A DNA stretch of 64,000 nt, from contig NEUU01000021.1 in NCBI GenBank assembly GCA_002304345.1, forward strand, positions 1 through 64,000, given 5' to 3'. The notes under the pieces are model-generated. The model made no database searches and had not been told where the DNA came from. It worked only from the letters and a program-made list of their open reading frames with translations. Of the stretch, positions 8,724 through 17,865 are shown piece after piece (within the stretch, counting starts at the first letter, position 1; the number at the start of each line of letters is the position of its first letter). The position numbers and the translations under genes are program-made. Origin of the DNA: Verrucomicrobia bacterium Tous-C9LFEB (GTDB lineage: Bacteria > Verrucomicrobiota > Verrucomicrobiia > Methylacidiphilales > UBA1321).

Positions 8724-9848
8724 TCACGAGCGATGAATGCACAGCAGCGTCATGTCATCCGGGAGCCGGAGGTGGGTGCTGTAATCAAGGAGCTTCGTTT
8801 CGATCTGGGCCAGCGCCGCGACGGGGTCGTGGAAATCCTGTTCGTTCAGAATGCTGCAGAATCCGTCGATGCCTAATTCAATGCCGTCGGCATTATTGAT
8901 TTCGATGGCTCCATCGGTGAAGAGGAGGAGGCTTGCGTTGGCGGCGAGCTGGGTCCGGTTGCTGTGAAAATGCGTGTCAGGAATCAGGCCCAGGCACGGG
9001 TCCTTGTGATTGAGCTGGATGATAATGGAGTCCGGCTGAACCAATAGCGGAGACTCGTGTCCCGCACACGCGTAGACCACACCGCCTGTGGCGGCATTGA
9101 CCACGAAATGTGTGGCCGTGGCAAAGTAATCATTCTGGTTGCCGAGGGTGTGCAGTCGTGTGTTGAGCGCCGACATGAATTCGGACGGCGAGCCAAATTT
9201 GTCGCGATGTTCCTCGCAGAGCGAACGCAATTGCATCGTATAGAGCGCCGCGGCCACGCCATGCCCGGTGACATCCGCGAGGAAGACCGCGTAGTGATCC
9301 GCATCGATGACCTCGACATGGAGAAAATCGCCGCCGATGAGGTCGTGCGGAGTGTAAAGCTCGGCGATTTGCAGGCGCGGATCTTTGATCGGGGTGAATT
9401 GCAGGGACTGTTTTTGAATCTCCCGGGCGCGGCTCAGATCACGCATCATCAGGGTCATGTCGCGAAAGATTTCCACGCCGCCGATGACCTCGCCCTCGTC
9501 ATCACGCACGGGCGCGACCGAAACTTCCACCGGGATGCGCCGGCCTGACTTGGACTGGGCAAAGAGCAGGAGCGGTTCCTCGCTGGTCATGCCATTTTCC
9601 ATGGCACGGTGGAGCGGGCAGGTGGTGTTGGAGCAGAGTTGATGCCCGTCCTTGTCGATATGGACGAGAATATTATCGGAACAGTTGCGACCGACCACTT
9701 CCTCCCGGTTCCAGCCGGTGATGCGCTCGGCGGCACTGTTCCAGAAAATAATGCGGCGATTGCGATCGGTAAGGTAGGCTCCGTCCGGCAATGCGTCCAG
9801 CAGACCATTGGAGCTCAGTGTATCGAGCTGAAGTGATGGTGCGATCAT
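8724..9848 (-). CDS. PAS-domain protein with RsbU/SpoIIE-type PP2C phosphatase
   Basis: The 374-residue signalling protein has a PAS domain (about 14-130; LPDGAYLTDRNRRIIFWNSA, GWNREEVVGRN) and a PPM/SpoIIE-like serine phosphatase domain (about 165-372; GGDFLHVE, DVTGHGVAAAL, LLFTDGAIE, the usual metal-binding Asp motifs). The PAS carries a Cys cluster (NCSD...LCSNTTCP), seen in several sensor PAS domains of this kind. Family members dephosphorylate anti-sigma-factor antagonists, but no STAS or anti-sigma gene is visible nearby. The start has a good Shine-Dalgarno (GGGGAG five bases before ATG). It follows the small PAS gene by 42 bases, so the two are probably co-transcribed. Confidence 0.9.
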   Translation of the reverse strand: MIAPSLQLDTLSSNGLLDALPDGAYLTDRNRRIIFWNSAAERITGWNREEVVGRNCSDNILVHIDKDGHQLCSNTTCPLHRAMENGMTSEEPLLLFAQSKSGRRIPVEVSVAPVRDDEGEVIGGVEIFRDMTLMMRDLSRAREIQKQSLQFTPIKDPRLQIAELYTPHDLIGGDFLHVEVIDADHYAVFLADVTGHGVAAALYTMQLRSLCEEHRDKFGSPSEFMSALNTRLHTLGNQNDYFATATHFVVNAATGGVVYACAGHESPLLVQPDSIIIQLNHKDPCLGLIPDTHFHSNRTQLAANASLLLFTDGAIEINNADGIELGIDGFCSILNEQDFHDPVAALAQIETKLLDYSTHLRLPDDMTLLCIHRS

Positions 9849-9890
9849 GATCTCCCCTTGATGAATTCCCCGGTGCGAGTTTGCAAATTT

Positions 9891-10391
9891 TTACGGCGGA
9901 CTTTCCGCTTGATCGAGCAGCAGCAGCGCGTAGGTGCGTTGGCCATAGGTCAGCGGAGTAGTCGTGAGCCAATAAACCGCCTTGCGGGTTTTGTCGGTCT
10001 CCACGAGCTCCAACTCCAGTTTTTGACGCGTGATCGCCGTGCCATTCAGGGCGTGATTGACGGCATTGCGGATGAGGCATTGTCCGCAGTCCGGGCCGCG
10101 ACCGCAACCCGCCGGGACGTCGTGCGAGTGCAGGCAATGGATGGCCTGGCCGAAGCGTTGCTTGAGCGCCGCCTCGCGTTGTTCGCTGATCAGGCTGTTG
10201 GCGGAGACGTTGTAATCGACGATGATGACGTCTTTTTCAACAATCAATAAAGGCGAGGGAATGGAGTCGAGAACAACGCGGTAAAAATCATCCAGATTGG
10301 AGCAAGAGATGGCCTCGGCGAACTGCTCGTAGCGGAGCTCCCGCTCGCTTTTCGCCGGACTGCATTCGATCGAGGCACTGGTTTCTGGCAT
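9891..10391 (-). CDS. Small stand-alone PAS protein with cysteine cluster
   Basis: The 166-residue cytoplasmic protein is essentially one PAS fold (about 30-160; LDSIPSPLLIVEKDVIIVDYN, then LELVETDKTRKAVYWLTTTPL). In its middle is a metal- or redox-type Cys cluster (HCLHSHDVPAGCGRGPDCGQC region, spaced C-x9-C-x5-C-x2-C). It has no output domain. Its gene is 42 bases upstream of the PAS-PP2C gene and on the same strand, so it may pass a redox or ligand signal to that phosphatase. I chose the ATG at 10391 over a TTG 15 bases upstream. Confidence 0.8.
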   Translation of the reverse strand: MPETSASIECSPAKSERELRYEQFAEAISCSNLDDFYRVVLDSIPSPLLIVEKDVIIVDYNVSANSLISEQREAALKQRFGQAIHCLHSHDVPAGCGRGPDCGQCLIRNAVNHALNGTAITRQKLELELVETDKTRKAVYWLTTTPLTYGQRTYALLLLDQAESPP

Positions 10392-10501
10392 GATAAAGTG
10401 GCCCAAAGGCGATGGACCGGAATCTGTTGATCAGGCCCGGTACATCCTTTATCGGCAGAAACGGCCGAGCGGTTAAAGGCTATTTCAAGTCTCGCCCGCG
10501 A

Positions 10502-11491
10502 CTACTTCGGCGACGTGCAGAGGGCCAGCAGGTCATCGACATGCGCGGTGGCGAGCGCTTCCACGGTATCGGCGGCACCGTAGTAGATTTTCACCTCGCC
10601 GCTGTCTTCCAGGACCATGCCGCCGGGGAAGATGACGTCGTTGCGGAAGCCGATCTTTTCGTACGGCGTTTCTGGCGTCAGGAGCGGCGTTTTGCTCATG
10701 CCGATGACCTTCGTGGGATCATTCAGGTCGAGGAGCATCAGGCCCGCATCGTAGCGCTTGTGCCAGGTGCGTTCCCAACCGCCGAGATTGACCGTGTTGT
10801 CGCGATAGACGGAATGGAACGTGGTGAGCCAGCCCTTGGGTGTCTTGATGGGCGGAGCGGCGGGGCCGATCTTATCATTGGCAAAGGGCACATTCTCGAC
10901 CGCGAGAACGAGGGTGTGATCGCCCCAGTAGCGCAGGTCGGGCGAGGAGCCGGACCAGAGGTCGAAGCGATCGGTGCCGCGGCTATAGACGGTGAAAGGG
11001 CGTTCGAGGCGGAAGAAGTTGCCGCCGATTTTTTCCGGGAAGAGCACCATGTTGCGATTGTCGGGAGTGCTCAGGCTGAGGATTTCGAAGTTCGAAAAAT
11101 CCTCCGTCTTCGCAATGCCGCCGCGCACGCCATGGCGGGTGTCCATTGCAAAGCAGACATAGGCGACGCCATCCAGAATTGTAATGCGCGGATCGTAAAC
11201 GCGCAGGATTTCATCCGTCCGCATTTTCCAGCACGGGGCCGGAGCCACTTCCCAAGAGATGCCGTCGGCGCTGGTGGCGAAGCCGAGCGAGGTTTCGAAC
11301 GGGGGATGACGATCAATTTTGCCCGCGCGATAATCCTGCCAATCCGACTCGGGATTTTTGCAATAGTCGTTGCGGAACAGCATGACATAGCGGCCCTGAT
11401 ACTTGGCCACACCGGCATTGAAAATGAGGCTCGCGCCGTAGGGGATATGGCTGGCCTGAAGAACCGGGTTGAGGGGATGACGTTTGAGCAT
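10502..11491 (-). CDS. Glycoside hydrolase family 130 phosphorylase (beta-mannoside type)
   Basis: The 329-residue protein is a five-bladed beta-propeller enzyme of GH130. This family cleaves beta-mannosides with phosphate to give mannose 1-phosphate and a shortened sugar. Visible family features are the start HPLNPVLQ, IFNAGVAKYQGRYVMLFR, the catalytic-Asp motif YDPRI, NMVLFPEKI, W-SSPDL, GPAAPPIKT (phosphate pocket region) and the end NDVIFPGG...IYYGAADT. Length fits the family (about 320-400). There is no signal peptide, so it works in the cytoplasm. Beside the beta-mannosidase it would spare ATP during manno-oligosaccharide breakdown. Exact specificity (Man-GlcNAc, Man-Glc or Man-Man) cannot be read from sequence alone. 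Confidence 0.92.
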   Translation of the reverse strand: MLKRHPLNPVLQASHIPYGASLIFNAGVAKYQGRYVMLFRNDYCKNPESDWQDYRAGKIDRHPPFETSLGFATSADGISWEVAPAPCWKMRTDEILRVYDPRITILDGVAYVCFAMDTRHGVRGGIAKTEDFSNFEILSLSTPDNRNMVLFPEKIGGNFFRLERPFTVYSRGTDRFDLWSGSSPDLRYWGDHTLVLAVENVPFANDKIGPAAPPIKTPKGWLTTFHSVYRDNTVNLGGWERTWHKRYDAGLMLLDLNDPTKVIGMSKTPLLTPETPYEKIGFRNDVIFPGGMVLEDSGEVKIYYGAADTVEALATAHVDDLLALCTSPK

Positions 11492-11590
11492 AAGGGATGA
11501 AAAGGGCGGGTGAAGTTAGAGTACTAACACGTGTGTGGTAGTCATGTAAGCAGGAGCCGGACGGAAAGTCAATGGTCCGGCTCTATGCCC

Positions 11591-13783
11591 TTATTTCACG
11601 AACACGCGCAACCGCTTGCTCTTGTAGCTGGCGCCGTTCTTGGAGAAGGTCCAGTCTGGCTGCGGTCCGGTCGAATTGCCGATGCCGACGTCGAGATTGT
11701 TACCGGCCTTCCAGCTGTTGACCGCAAAGATCACCTGTTTGGCTTCGAAGTTGTGCACCTGCATGCTGCCGTAGCCATCGGCGGGTTCACCGCGCTGATC
11801 GCCGAAGTCAAACGTCTGTGCGCTCGCATTGGGAATGTTGAGGGCATTCGGCTGGGCGTAGTTGTTCGGCCAGAATTCGATATTGCCACCCTTCAGGCCC
11901 ACGCCGTTGGCAATGCCGGGGACATTGGACATGACCGCGAGGTTGTCGACCTTTTGCTGGAACGACGCCCCCGAGTCGAGTGTGGGGATACCGATCTTGC
12001 CGATTTCCTTGGTGAAGGCATCCATGGAAACAAAGACATACTGGTCCTTGCCTTCCGCGGTGGTCAGTTCGAGGTAGTAACCGATGCGGGTGAAGGGCTG
12101 GGCCATTTTTGCCCGGTTGTCGACGTCGTAGGTGATTGTCTTTCCGACCTTGGCCAGATCGACATCATAGACGAGTTGATAGCCGGTGCTCTCGCCGCCG
12201 AGCATCACAAAGGAATCGCGATTCGGCGGGTTGCCGCCACGGAACGGCGTGGCGGGGAGACCATCCTTATTGGAGAAATTCGGTTCGGCCAGTTTGTCCC
12301 ATGCGAAGCGGAAGGCCGCCGGCTTGGTGACGGAAGGGGCTGTCAAAATCAGGTTCGCGCCCTCGATCGTCGCCGTGGCGGGAACGAAGCCGCCCGTGTC
12401 CGCGTCGATGAGTTCGAAATGGCTCAACGGCTTGCCGTCGCGCGAGACGAGTCCGCCGCCGACGTTATCGAAGGTCAGCTTCACTTTATTGCCTTCGATG
12501 GTGTGCGACTTGTAAGTCGGACCCGCGTAGACAATCCCGGCCTTGCCGTAAGTCTTCGCCAACGCCCAGAGGGCGAGACGGCGGCCGACTTCCTGCTTGT
12601 TCCTCGGGTGAATGTCCTTGATATCGCCGATATCGCTGGTGACGATCATCCCGGTGTTCGGGATCGCCTGCGCCGCCGCCTGCGCTTCCCAGAATTCGGG
12701 CAGCAGCGTGGGCAACATGGTGCCATACGGCCACGGGGCGATCATCGTGTAATAGAACGCCAGATCTTCCTGATTGAACACCTTGCGCCAGCCATTGACC
12801 AGCGCGCGGGTCTTCTCGGTGTAGAGTTTGCCGTCACCCACATTCGCTTCGCCTTGATACCAGATGATGCCGCGCAACGCGATCGGTTGCAGGCCATAGA
12901 TCATCGTGTTGTAGAGCGCCGTCGGCTGCTGCTGATCCTTCAATGCGGCCAGTTCCGGCGGAAACGCCGGGGAGGGCGTCAGGACCGTCTTATCCGTCGT
13001 CGCCTTGCGCGCGGACGCGCTCCACTCGTCGAGGGACTTCAGGTACTGATCGACCCGTTGCGCATGCTCGGGCGTGCGCGGATCGGTCACGAGCACCTTG
13101 TTGTAAATATCCTTCAGCGCAGGCACCGAGGCGAACCCTTCCGGCGGCGTCCACGGTTCGATGCGCGTGCCACCCCAGGCGGACTGGATCAGGCCGATGG
13201 GAACATTGAGCGTCTTGTGTAATTCGCGGCCAAAATAATAGGCCGCCGCGGAGAATCCACCCCAACCACCCTCGGCGATCGTGACGGGCGAGCAGACCTT
13301 CCACGTCGCGTCGACATCGGGTTGCGGCACTGTATCGAATTTCTTCGGCACCATGAACAGGCGGATGTTCGGGTAATTGGCCGCGGCGATTTCCGCTTCG
13401 GGATTCAGCGACGGCTTCACTCCCATCTCCATGTTCGATTGACCCGAGCAGAGCCAGACTTCACCGATCAAAATATCATCCAGCGTGATCGTATTCTTGC
13501 CCGTCACCGTGAGCGTGGCCGCTGTCGCATTCGCCTTGCGCGCGGGCAGCGTCACACGCCATTCGCCCTTCGTGTTGGGCGTGGCGGTTTGCTTCGTCTC
13601 GCCCAGTTGCACCGTCACCGTTTCACCCGCATCGGCCCAGCCCCAGATCGTGATCGGCTTGTCCTGCTGCAGTACCATGTGACTGCCGAACACATGCGGC
13701 AATTTCACATCGGCCAGAACGAGGGCCGGTGACAGGAGTGACAACAACAGCGCGGTGAGGAGGAAGGAAGGTTTGATTCGCAT
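11591..13783 (-). CDS. Secreted sialate-O-acetylesterase-like carbohydrate esterase
   Basis: This 730-residue protein has a signal peptide (about 1-24, ending VLA) and an SGNH-type SASA esterase domain. The serine block is GQSNMEM (Ser116), followed by SAWGGTRIEPWTP and WYQGEAN; together they mark the sialate O-acetylesterase/CE6-like group. The last ~230 residues (about 500-730) are an appended carbohydrate-binding or DOMON-like beta-sandwich (GYQLVYDVDLAKVGKTI...). In a mannan locus the likely substrate is an O-acetylated hemicellulose rather than sialic acid. It is the first gene of the leftward run, with a 123-base divergent gap to rsmH. Confidence 0.88.
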   Translation of the reverse strand: MRIKPSFLLTALLLSLLSPALVLADVKLPHVFGSHMVLQQDKPITIWGWADAGETVTVQLGETKQTATPNTKGEWRVTLPARKANATAATLTVTGKNTITLDDILIGEVWLCSGQSNMEMGVKPSLNPEAEIAAANYPNIRLFMVPKKFDTVPQPDVDATWKVCSPVTIAEGGWGGFSAAAYYFGRELHKTLNVPIGLIQSAWGGTRIEPWTPPEGFASVPALKDIYNKVLVTDPRTPEHAQRVDQYLKSLDEWSASARKATTDKTVLTPSPAFPPELAALKDQQQPTALYNTMIYGLQPIALRGIIWYQGEANVGDGKLYTEKTRALVNGWRKVFNQEDLAFYYTMIAPWPYGTMLPTLLPEFWEAQAAAQAIPNTGMIVTSDIGDIKDIHPRNKQEVGRRLALWALAKTYGKAGIVYAGPTYKSHTIEGNKVKLTFDNVGGGLVSRDGKPLSHFELIDADTGGFVPATATIEGANLILTAPSVTKPAAFRFAWDKLAEPNFSNKDGLPATPFRGGNPPNRDSFVMLGGESTGYQLVYDVDLAKVGKTITYDVDNRAKMAQPFTRIGYYLELTTAEGKDQYVFVSMDAFTKEIGKIGIPTLDSGASFQQKVDNLAVMSNVPGIANGVGLKGGNIEFWPNNYAQPNALNIPNASAQTFDFGDQRGEPADGYGSMQVHNFEAKQVIFAVNSWKAGNNLDVGIGNSTGPQPDWTFSKNGASYKSKRLRVFVK

Positions 13784-13906
13784 AAAAAGATCCCGGATGA
13801 AAAAGTGGTTAAGTTCTCAAATTGAGCGGTGATAATGGCAATTGTAAAGTCAAAGCGTACATTTCGCAGGATGGACGGCAGTGCCGATTTTCCGTAAGCT
13901 CTCTTT

Positions 13907-14965
13907 GTGGAATCCTCGCCTTCTCCTGCCTCCCCCGAAAAACACCAGCGCCGCCCTCGTTACCGGGGGACCCATCCCCGCAAGTTTCACGAGAAATACA
14001 AGGAACACGACCCCCTCAAGCACCCCGACCTCGTGCAGAAAGTGCTCGAATCCGGCAAGACCCCCGCCGGCACGCACCGGCCCATCATGGTCAACGAGAT
14101 ACTCGAAATCCTCGATCCTCAACCCGGACAAACCGCCGTCGACGCCACGCTCGGCTATGGAGGCCACACTTCGCAGATCCTCCCCCGGCTCCTGCCCGGC
14201 GGTCGACTCCTGGCGATTGATACCGACCCCGTCGAACTCCCCAAGACCGAAGCCCGGCTCCGCAGCCTGATCGACCTCCCGCCCGAAGCGCTTCTCGTTT
14301 GCCACAGCAACTTTGCCGCCCTCCCGCGACTCCTCGCCGCGCAAGGCATCACCGGGGCGGACCTCATCCTTGCCGACCTCGGCTGCTCCTCCATGCAATT
14401 CGACGACCCCGCGCGCGGCTTCTCCTACAAGCTTGCCGGACCGCTCGATTTGCGGATGAACCCCAATAAAGGCAAGCCCGCCTCCGAATGGCTCGGCAGC
14501 CTCACCGCCGAAAAGCTCGTCGACATCCTCCGCGACAACGCCGACGAACCACAGGCCGACCTCCTCGCCCCCGCGATTGTGAACGCCCACGCGCGCCAAC
14601 CCATCGCCACCACCACGCAGCTTTCGCGCGTCATTATGGACGCCTTGCACCGCAACAGCTCCGACGACGAGAAAGTCGATACCGTGCGCCGCGTTTTCCA
14701 AGCCCTCCGCATCGAGATCAATGCCGAATACGGCGTCCTCGATTTATTCCTCCGCTACCTGCCCGACTGCCTCAACGAAGGCGGCCGCGTCGCCATTCTC
14801 ACCTTCCACTCCGGCGAAGACCGCCGCGTCAAACACGCCTTCCAGAACGGCCTCCGCGAAGGTCGCTACACCGCGATTGCCGAAGAAGTCCAACGTCCCA
14901 CCCGCGACGAAATCCACGCCAACCCCCGCGCCTCCTCCGCCAAGCTCCGCTGGGCAAGGAAGTAG
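13907..14965 (+). CDS. rsmH: 16S rRNA (cytosine(1402)-N4)-methyltransferase RsmH-like protein
   Basis: The 352-residue protein matches RsmH, which uses S-adenosylmethionine to methylate C1402 in the ribosomal decoding centre. Motifs seen: HRPIMVNEILEIL, the SAM site DATLGYGGHTSQIL, LADLGCSSMQFDDPARGFS, VRRVFQALRIEINAE and ILTFHSGEDRRVK. It starts at GTG 13907. The first ~60 residues are a basic, proline-rich extension absent from most RsmH proteins, and the usual GRA motif before VFQALRI is replaced by DDEKVDTV. It is not in a cell-division cluster (no mraZ, ftsL or ftsI nearby), so it may be a second paralogue or a rearranged single copy. Confidence 0.85.
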   Translation: MESSPSPASPEKHQRRPRYRGTHPRKFHEKYKEHDPLKHPDLVQKVLESGKTPAGTHRPIMVNEILEILDPQPGQTAVDATLGYGGHTSQILPRLLPGGRLLAIDTDPVELPKTEARLRSLIDLPPEALLVCHSNFAALPRLLAAQGITGADLILADLGCSSMQFDDPARGFSYKLAGPLDLRMNPNKGKPASEWLGSLTAEKLVDILRDNADEPQADLLAPAIVNAHARQPIATTTQLSRVIMDALHRNSSDDEKVDTVRRVFQALRIEINAEYGVLDLFLRYLPDCLNEGGRVAILTFHSGEDRRVKHAFQNGLREGRYTAIAEEVQRPTRDEIHANPRASSAKLRWARK

Positions 14966-15080
14966 GAAGTGACTGAGCCCGATTAATTTCTCTCTGTCTG
15001 AATAAATCCTGTATTTCCCGAAAGGTCATCCTCGATTGATGAACGAGAGGGCAACCATTTCAAATAAAGACGTCCGTTCC

Positions 15081-17069
15081 TTATTTCGACTCGAGATTAC
15101 TACAGAACGTGCCGCTGGTCTGATTATCCATGGCCTTATTGTAATAAAGGCGATTTCCGTCGCGTGAAAAGGAGGGGTTCATGTGAAAGCTTTTTTTCCA
15201 CGTCATTTCGGGATGGGTGGACTGAGCGACGACGGTCGCTTTGGTGATATCTAATGTGCCAATCGGGTAATACCGAAGCACGGTCGGATTACTCCAGTAT
15301 GCCGTTTCGGAAGCAAATGCTTTTCCATCGGGGGAGACCGCCAAATGATTACCTTCGATACCAATCGTCCTGCCTTCGGATGCGCCGATTTTCCAGTACT
15401 TCAGGATCCCCGGCTTCGTCCATGGATTGTTGCCTCGGTCGTGAGAAACAATTCCGTCATTATCCAGCCAGAGGGTGTGCAGAAAGTGCTCCGGGTCTGC
15501 TTGCATGACAACGATGTTTTTTTTCTGCAAGTCATAGGAAAGGATTAATTCTCCGGGAGTTTTCATGTCGATTCGAAACATGATTTTCTCGTGATTGGGT
15601 GAATATTGCGAATGAAGGCATTGCCATTGCTCGAACGGAAGAGGTTTTTGACCGATAACACTTTGTGGCAGTTGCGCCAGAATCTTGGTGGCATATTCGG
15701 CTTGCAGGAACACTGGTATGACCGCTCCCGTCTCCGTATTCCATTCATAGATGCCCGAGGCAAGTTTGCCGATGGCTCCGTCCTTGGCCTCGACATTAAA
15801 TAAGACCCGAGACCCTTTGGTGTTGTGTCCAAGCGTGGTGGCACCGATCACGGGCTGTTGAGTGTCCTTGCCTGTGTCGGTATCTACGACTCGAAGCGCA
15901 GAAGTACGGAGTGTCTTGTCATAATCGCGAAAGACAATGTGGTTGTCGTCAATCCAAACTTGGTCGGCTCCATCGTGAGGACTGAATCCAATAATGTCCG
16001 TCACTTTGCGGTGGTTGGTTAAATCAGTATTGCAAATCCAAAGTTCCCCTTCCTGCCGGGAGTTATCCACCTTGATGCCGGATTTGTAGGTGACATAACA
16101 GACCAGCTTTCCTGACGGATTTTCAGGGCAGGTACTATAGTATCCAAAAGAGGAAGAGGCATCTGCTGGACCGATACGTTTTTCCTGGGCGGGGAGAGAA
16201 GATTGAGCGAGCAGCAAAATGGGACCCAAAAGGCAGACCAAGGTTTTTCCCCCTGCCTTCCGCAAAGTTCCCCAGAGTACAAGGAGACCGCCACTACCCA
16301 GAAGAAAGGCTGTCTTGGGTTCAGGAACCACGCTTAACGAAATATTATCGACGTAAAGACCGTTACCGGAAATATCGGCTTGATACGTTTTGAGGGAAAT
16401 CAAATCAAAGCTGGAAATTCCGCCGCGCACGCTGGCATCGGAAATCGAATAGAGAACGGTGCCGCTCAGATCCGTAATATTAAGGGAATATTTATAGGTT
16501 GAGGTGCTGATTGTGATATCAAACTTATAGAAGGTGTTGGCATCAGCCAAACCGAGAGATGTCCACGTATCTCCATTTCGATAGGCCAATTTCATTTGGC
16601 CGTTCTCCTTCATAAAGCCCACTTGGACACCTCGAAAATCTGCCGATGTATTACTGAAAACGATGTAAGCATTTCCCATCAGGCCGTTGTAAGCGAGCAT
16701 GGCCGAGGCGCTGAGATTTCCGCTTAACGCGGTGCTGGTGAAATTGAGGTTTGTTGTAAAATCATTAGCGGTTACGGTTTGGTTCAGCGCGAGATATTGC
16801 ATGCCTGCTGGTGTGAGAGGAGATCCGGATGTGGCCGTCACCACGTCGCGGGTCCCGGTCCCCGTAGGAGCAGTCCAGGTGAGAGAACTTGAAGAGGGTT
16901 GACCGACTACAGTTTGGTTTGCCGTATAATTCTGACTCGTCTCAAATCCGATGAAGACTTGCGCTTTGGTGGTCACCTGGGCCAATAGCAGTATCGCAAC
17001 AAAGAGCATTGGAACAGAAACGATCTTTGGCAAAGAGATGCCAATAGCGGGGGTAGATGTTTTTTTCAT
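15081..17069 (-). CDS. PEP-CTERM protein fused in frame to a second secreted beta-propeller protein
   Basis: This single 662-residue frame reads like two secreted proteins joined. Part 1 has a signal peptide (about 1-36) and a beta-sandwich starting GFETSQ (about 40-245). A full PEP-CTERM sorting signal follows: VPEP at 248-251, a hydrophobic stretch 254-266, then the basic LRK at 269-271. Part 2 begins at once with what looks like a second signal peptide (about 269-295, LLGPILLLAQSSLPAQ). A TolB/oligogalacturonate-lyase-like beta-propeller follows (about 300-655). PEP-CTERM signals normally end the protein. Internal TTG codons at L269 and L277 (the latter after a GGGGGA) could start part 2 separately. 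It lies 44 bases downstream of the pseudopilin gene. Confidence 0.75.
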   Translation of the reverse strand: MKKTSTPAIGISLPKIVSVPMLFVAILLLAQVTTKAQVFIGFETSQNYTANQTVVGQPSSSSLTWTAPTGTGTRDVVTATSGSPLTPAGMQYLALNQTVTANDFTTNLNFTSTALSGNLSASAMLAYNGLMGNAYIVFSNTSADFRGVQVGFMKENGQMKLAYRNGDTWTSLGLADANTFYKFDITISTSTYKYSLNITDLSGTVLYSISDASVRGGISSFDLISLKTYQADISGNGLYVDNISLSVVPEPKTAFLLGSGGLLVLWGTLRKAGGKTLVCLLGPILLLAQSSLPAQEKRIGPADASSSFGYYSTCPENPSGKLVCYVTYKSGIKVDNSRQEGELWICNTDLTNHRKVTDIIGFSPHDGADQVWIDDNHIVFRDYDKTLRTSALRVVDTDTGKDTQQPVIGATTLGHNTKGSRVLFNVEAKDGAIGKLASGIYEWNTETGAVIPVFLQAEYATKILAQLPQSVIGQKPLPFEQWQCLHSQYSPNHEKIMFRIDMKTPGELILSYDLQKKNIVVMQADPEHFLHTLWLDNDGIVSHDRGNNPWTKPGILKYWKIGASEGRTIGIEGNHLAVSPDGKAFASETAYWSNPTVLRYYPIGTLDITKATVVAQSTHPEMTWKKSFHMNPSFSRDGNRLYYNKAMDNQTSGTFCSNLESK

Positions 17070-17113
17070 TTTGATTGGGTGATTTTGGGTTATTGAAAAC
17101 GGCCTCGTATAAA

Positions 17114-17818
17114 CTATTTTAGCAGGCTGGGCTGATCTCCACCCCAGAAGGGAACCCGAATGCGATTTTCGCTGAGATACTTTTGCGCGTACTCCTTCAC
17201 AAGGCTTTCCACATGGCCATCTCCGAATACAACATTCATTTGGTTATTGTGTGGAAACTGCTCTCCGGGAGAGGCTCCTGACCGCATATGCCCTTCGGTG
17301 GCATAACTGTAGTATTCTCCCGAATTTGCAATCACGCCGTCCATGAAAACGGCTAAAGCTGCCAACGACGGTGGCTTTGGAAGATTTTGCGCCACGCCGT
17401 TGAAGGTATACCCGGCATATTGACTCATGGAATACGTGCGCTTGAAGGAGCGGGTCGACGGGGATTTAGCTTCTGCGGTCGGGCAGGTATATACAGTCTT
17501 TGTTCCAGACTCCAAGGCGCTCGTCAGATTCAAGTAGGGAGCGAGCGTCCATGAACTTGCGAACGAATTGGAAGCGGGTTCCTGCCAATAGCGGGAATCA
17601 GGGAAATGATTGAAATTATCAATGGCATAGTAATTTGCGGCATTGAATAGTTGTCTCAAATTGCTGAGACATCCTGCATTTTCCGCAGACCGGCGCCCCT
17701 GGTTGACTGCTGGCGCCAGAAGAACCGCTAAAATACTGACAATAATACAAGCGATGAGGACTTCGTGTAGGGTAAAGCCGCGAATAGCTATTGGGTGGAG
17801 TGCAAGTCGACGATTCAT
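17114..17818 (-). CDS. Type II pseudopilin-like protein (prepilin N-methylation domain)
   Basis: This 234-residue protein starts with a prepilin peptidase site, RG-FTLHEVL, and a hydrophobic helix (about residues 14-38), as in type IV pilins and type II pseudopilins. The C-terminal H-x-DG-type block (NVVFGDGHVESL, about 205-216) is typical of the large pseudopilin-like families of Verrucomicrobiota and Planctomycetota. The Shine-Dalgarno is AGGAAA. Such genes often sit beside secreted carbohydrate-active or PEP-CTERM genes, as here (15081-17069). Its function is not known; a surface or secretion role is inferred. It is divergent from a LacI-type regulator, with candidate operators between. 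Confidence 0.85.
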   Translation of the reverse strand: MNRRLALHPIAIRGFTLHEVLIACIIVSILAVLLAPAVNQGRRSAENAGCLSNLRQLFNAANYYAIDNFNHFPDSRYWQEPASNSFASSWTLAPYLNLTSALESGTKTVYTCPTAEAKSPSTRSFKRTYSMSQYAGYTFNGVAQNLPKPPSLAALAVFMDGVIANSGEYYSYATEGHMRSGASPGEQFPHNNQMNVVFGDGHVESLVKEYAQKYLSENRIRVPFWGGDQPSLLK

Positions 17819-17865
17819 AGTTATTCTTTTCCTAAAGTAAGCTTGGATTCACTTGGCAGCAATGT

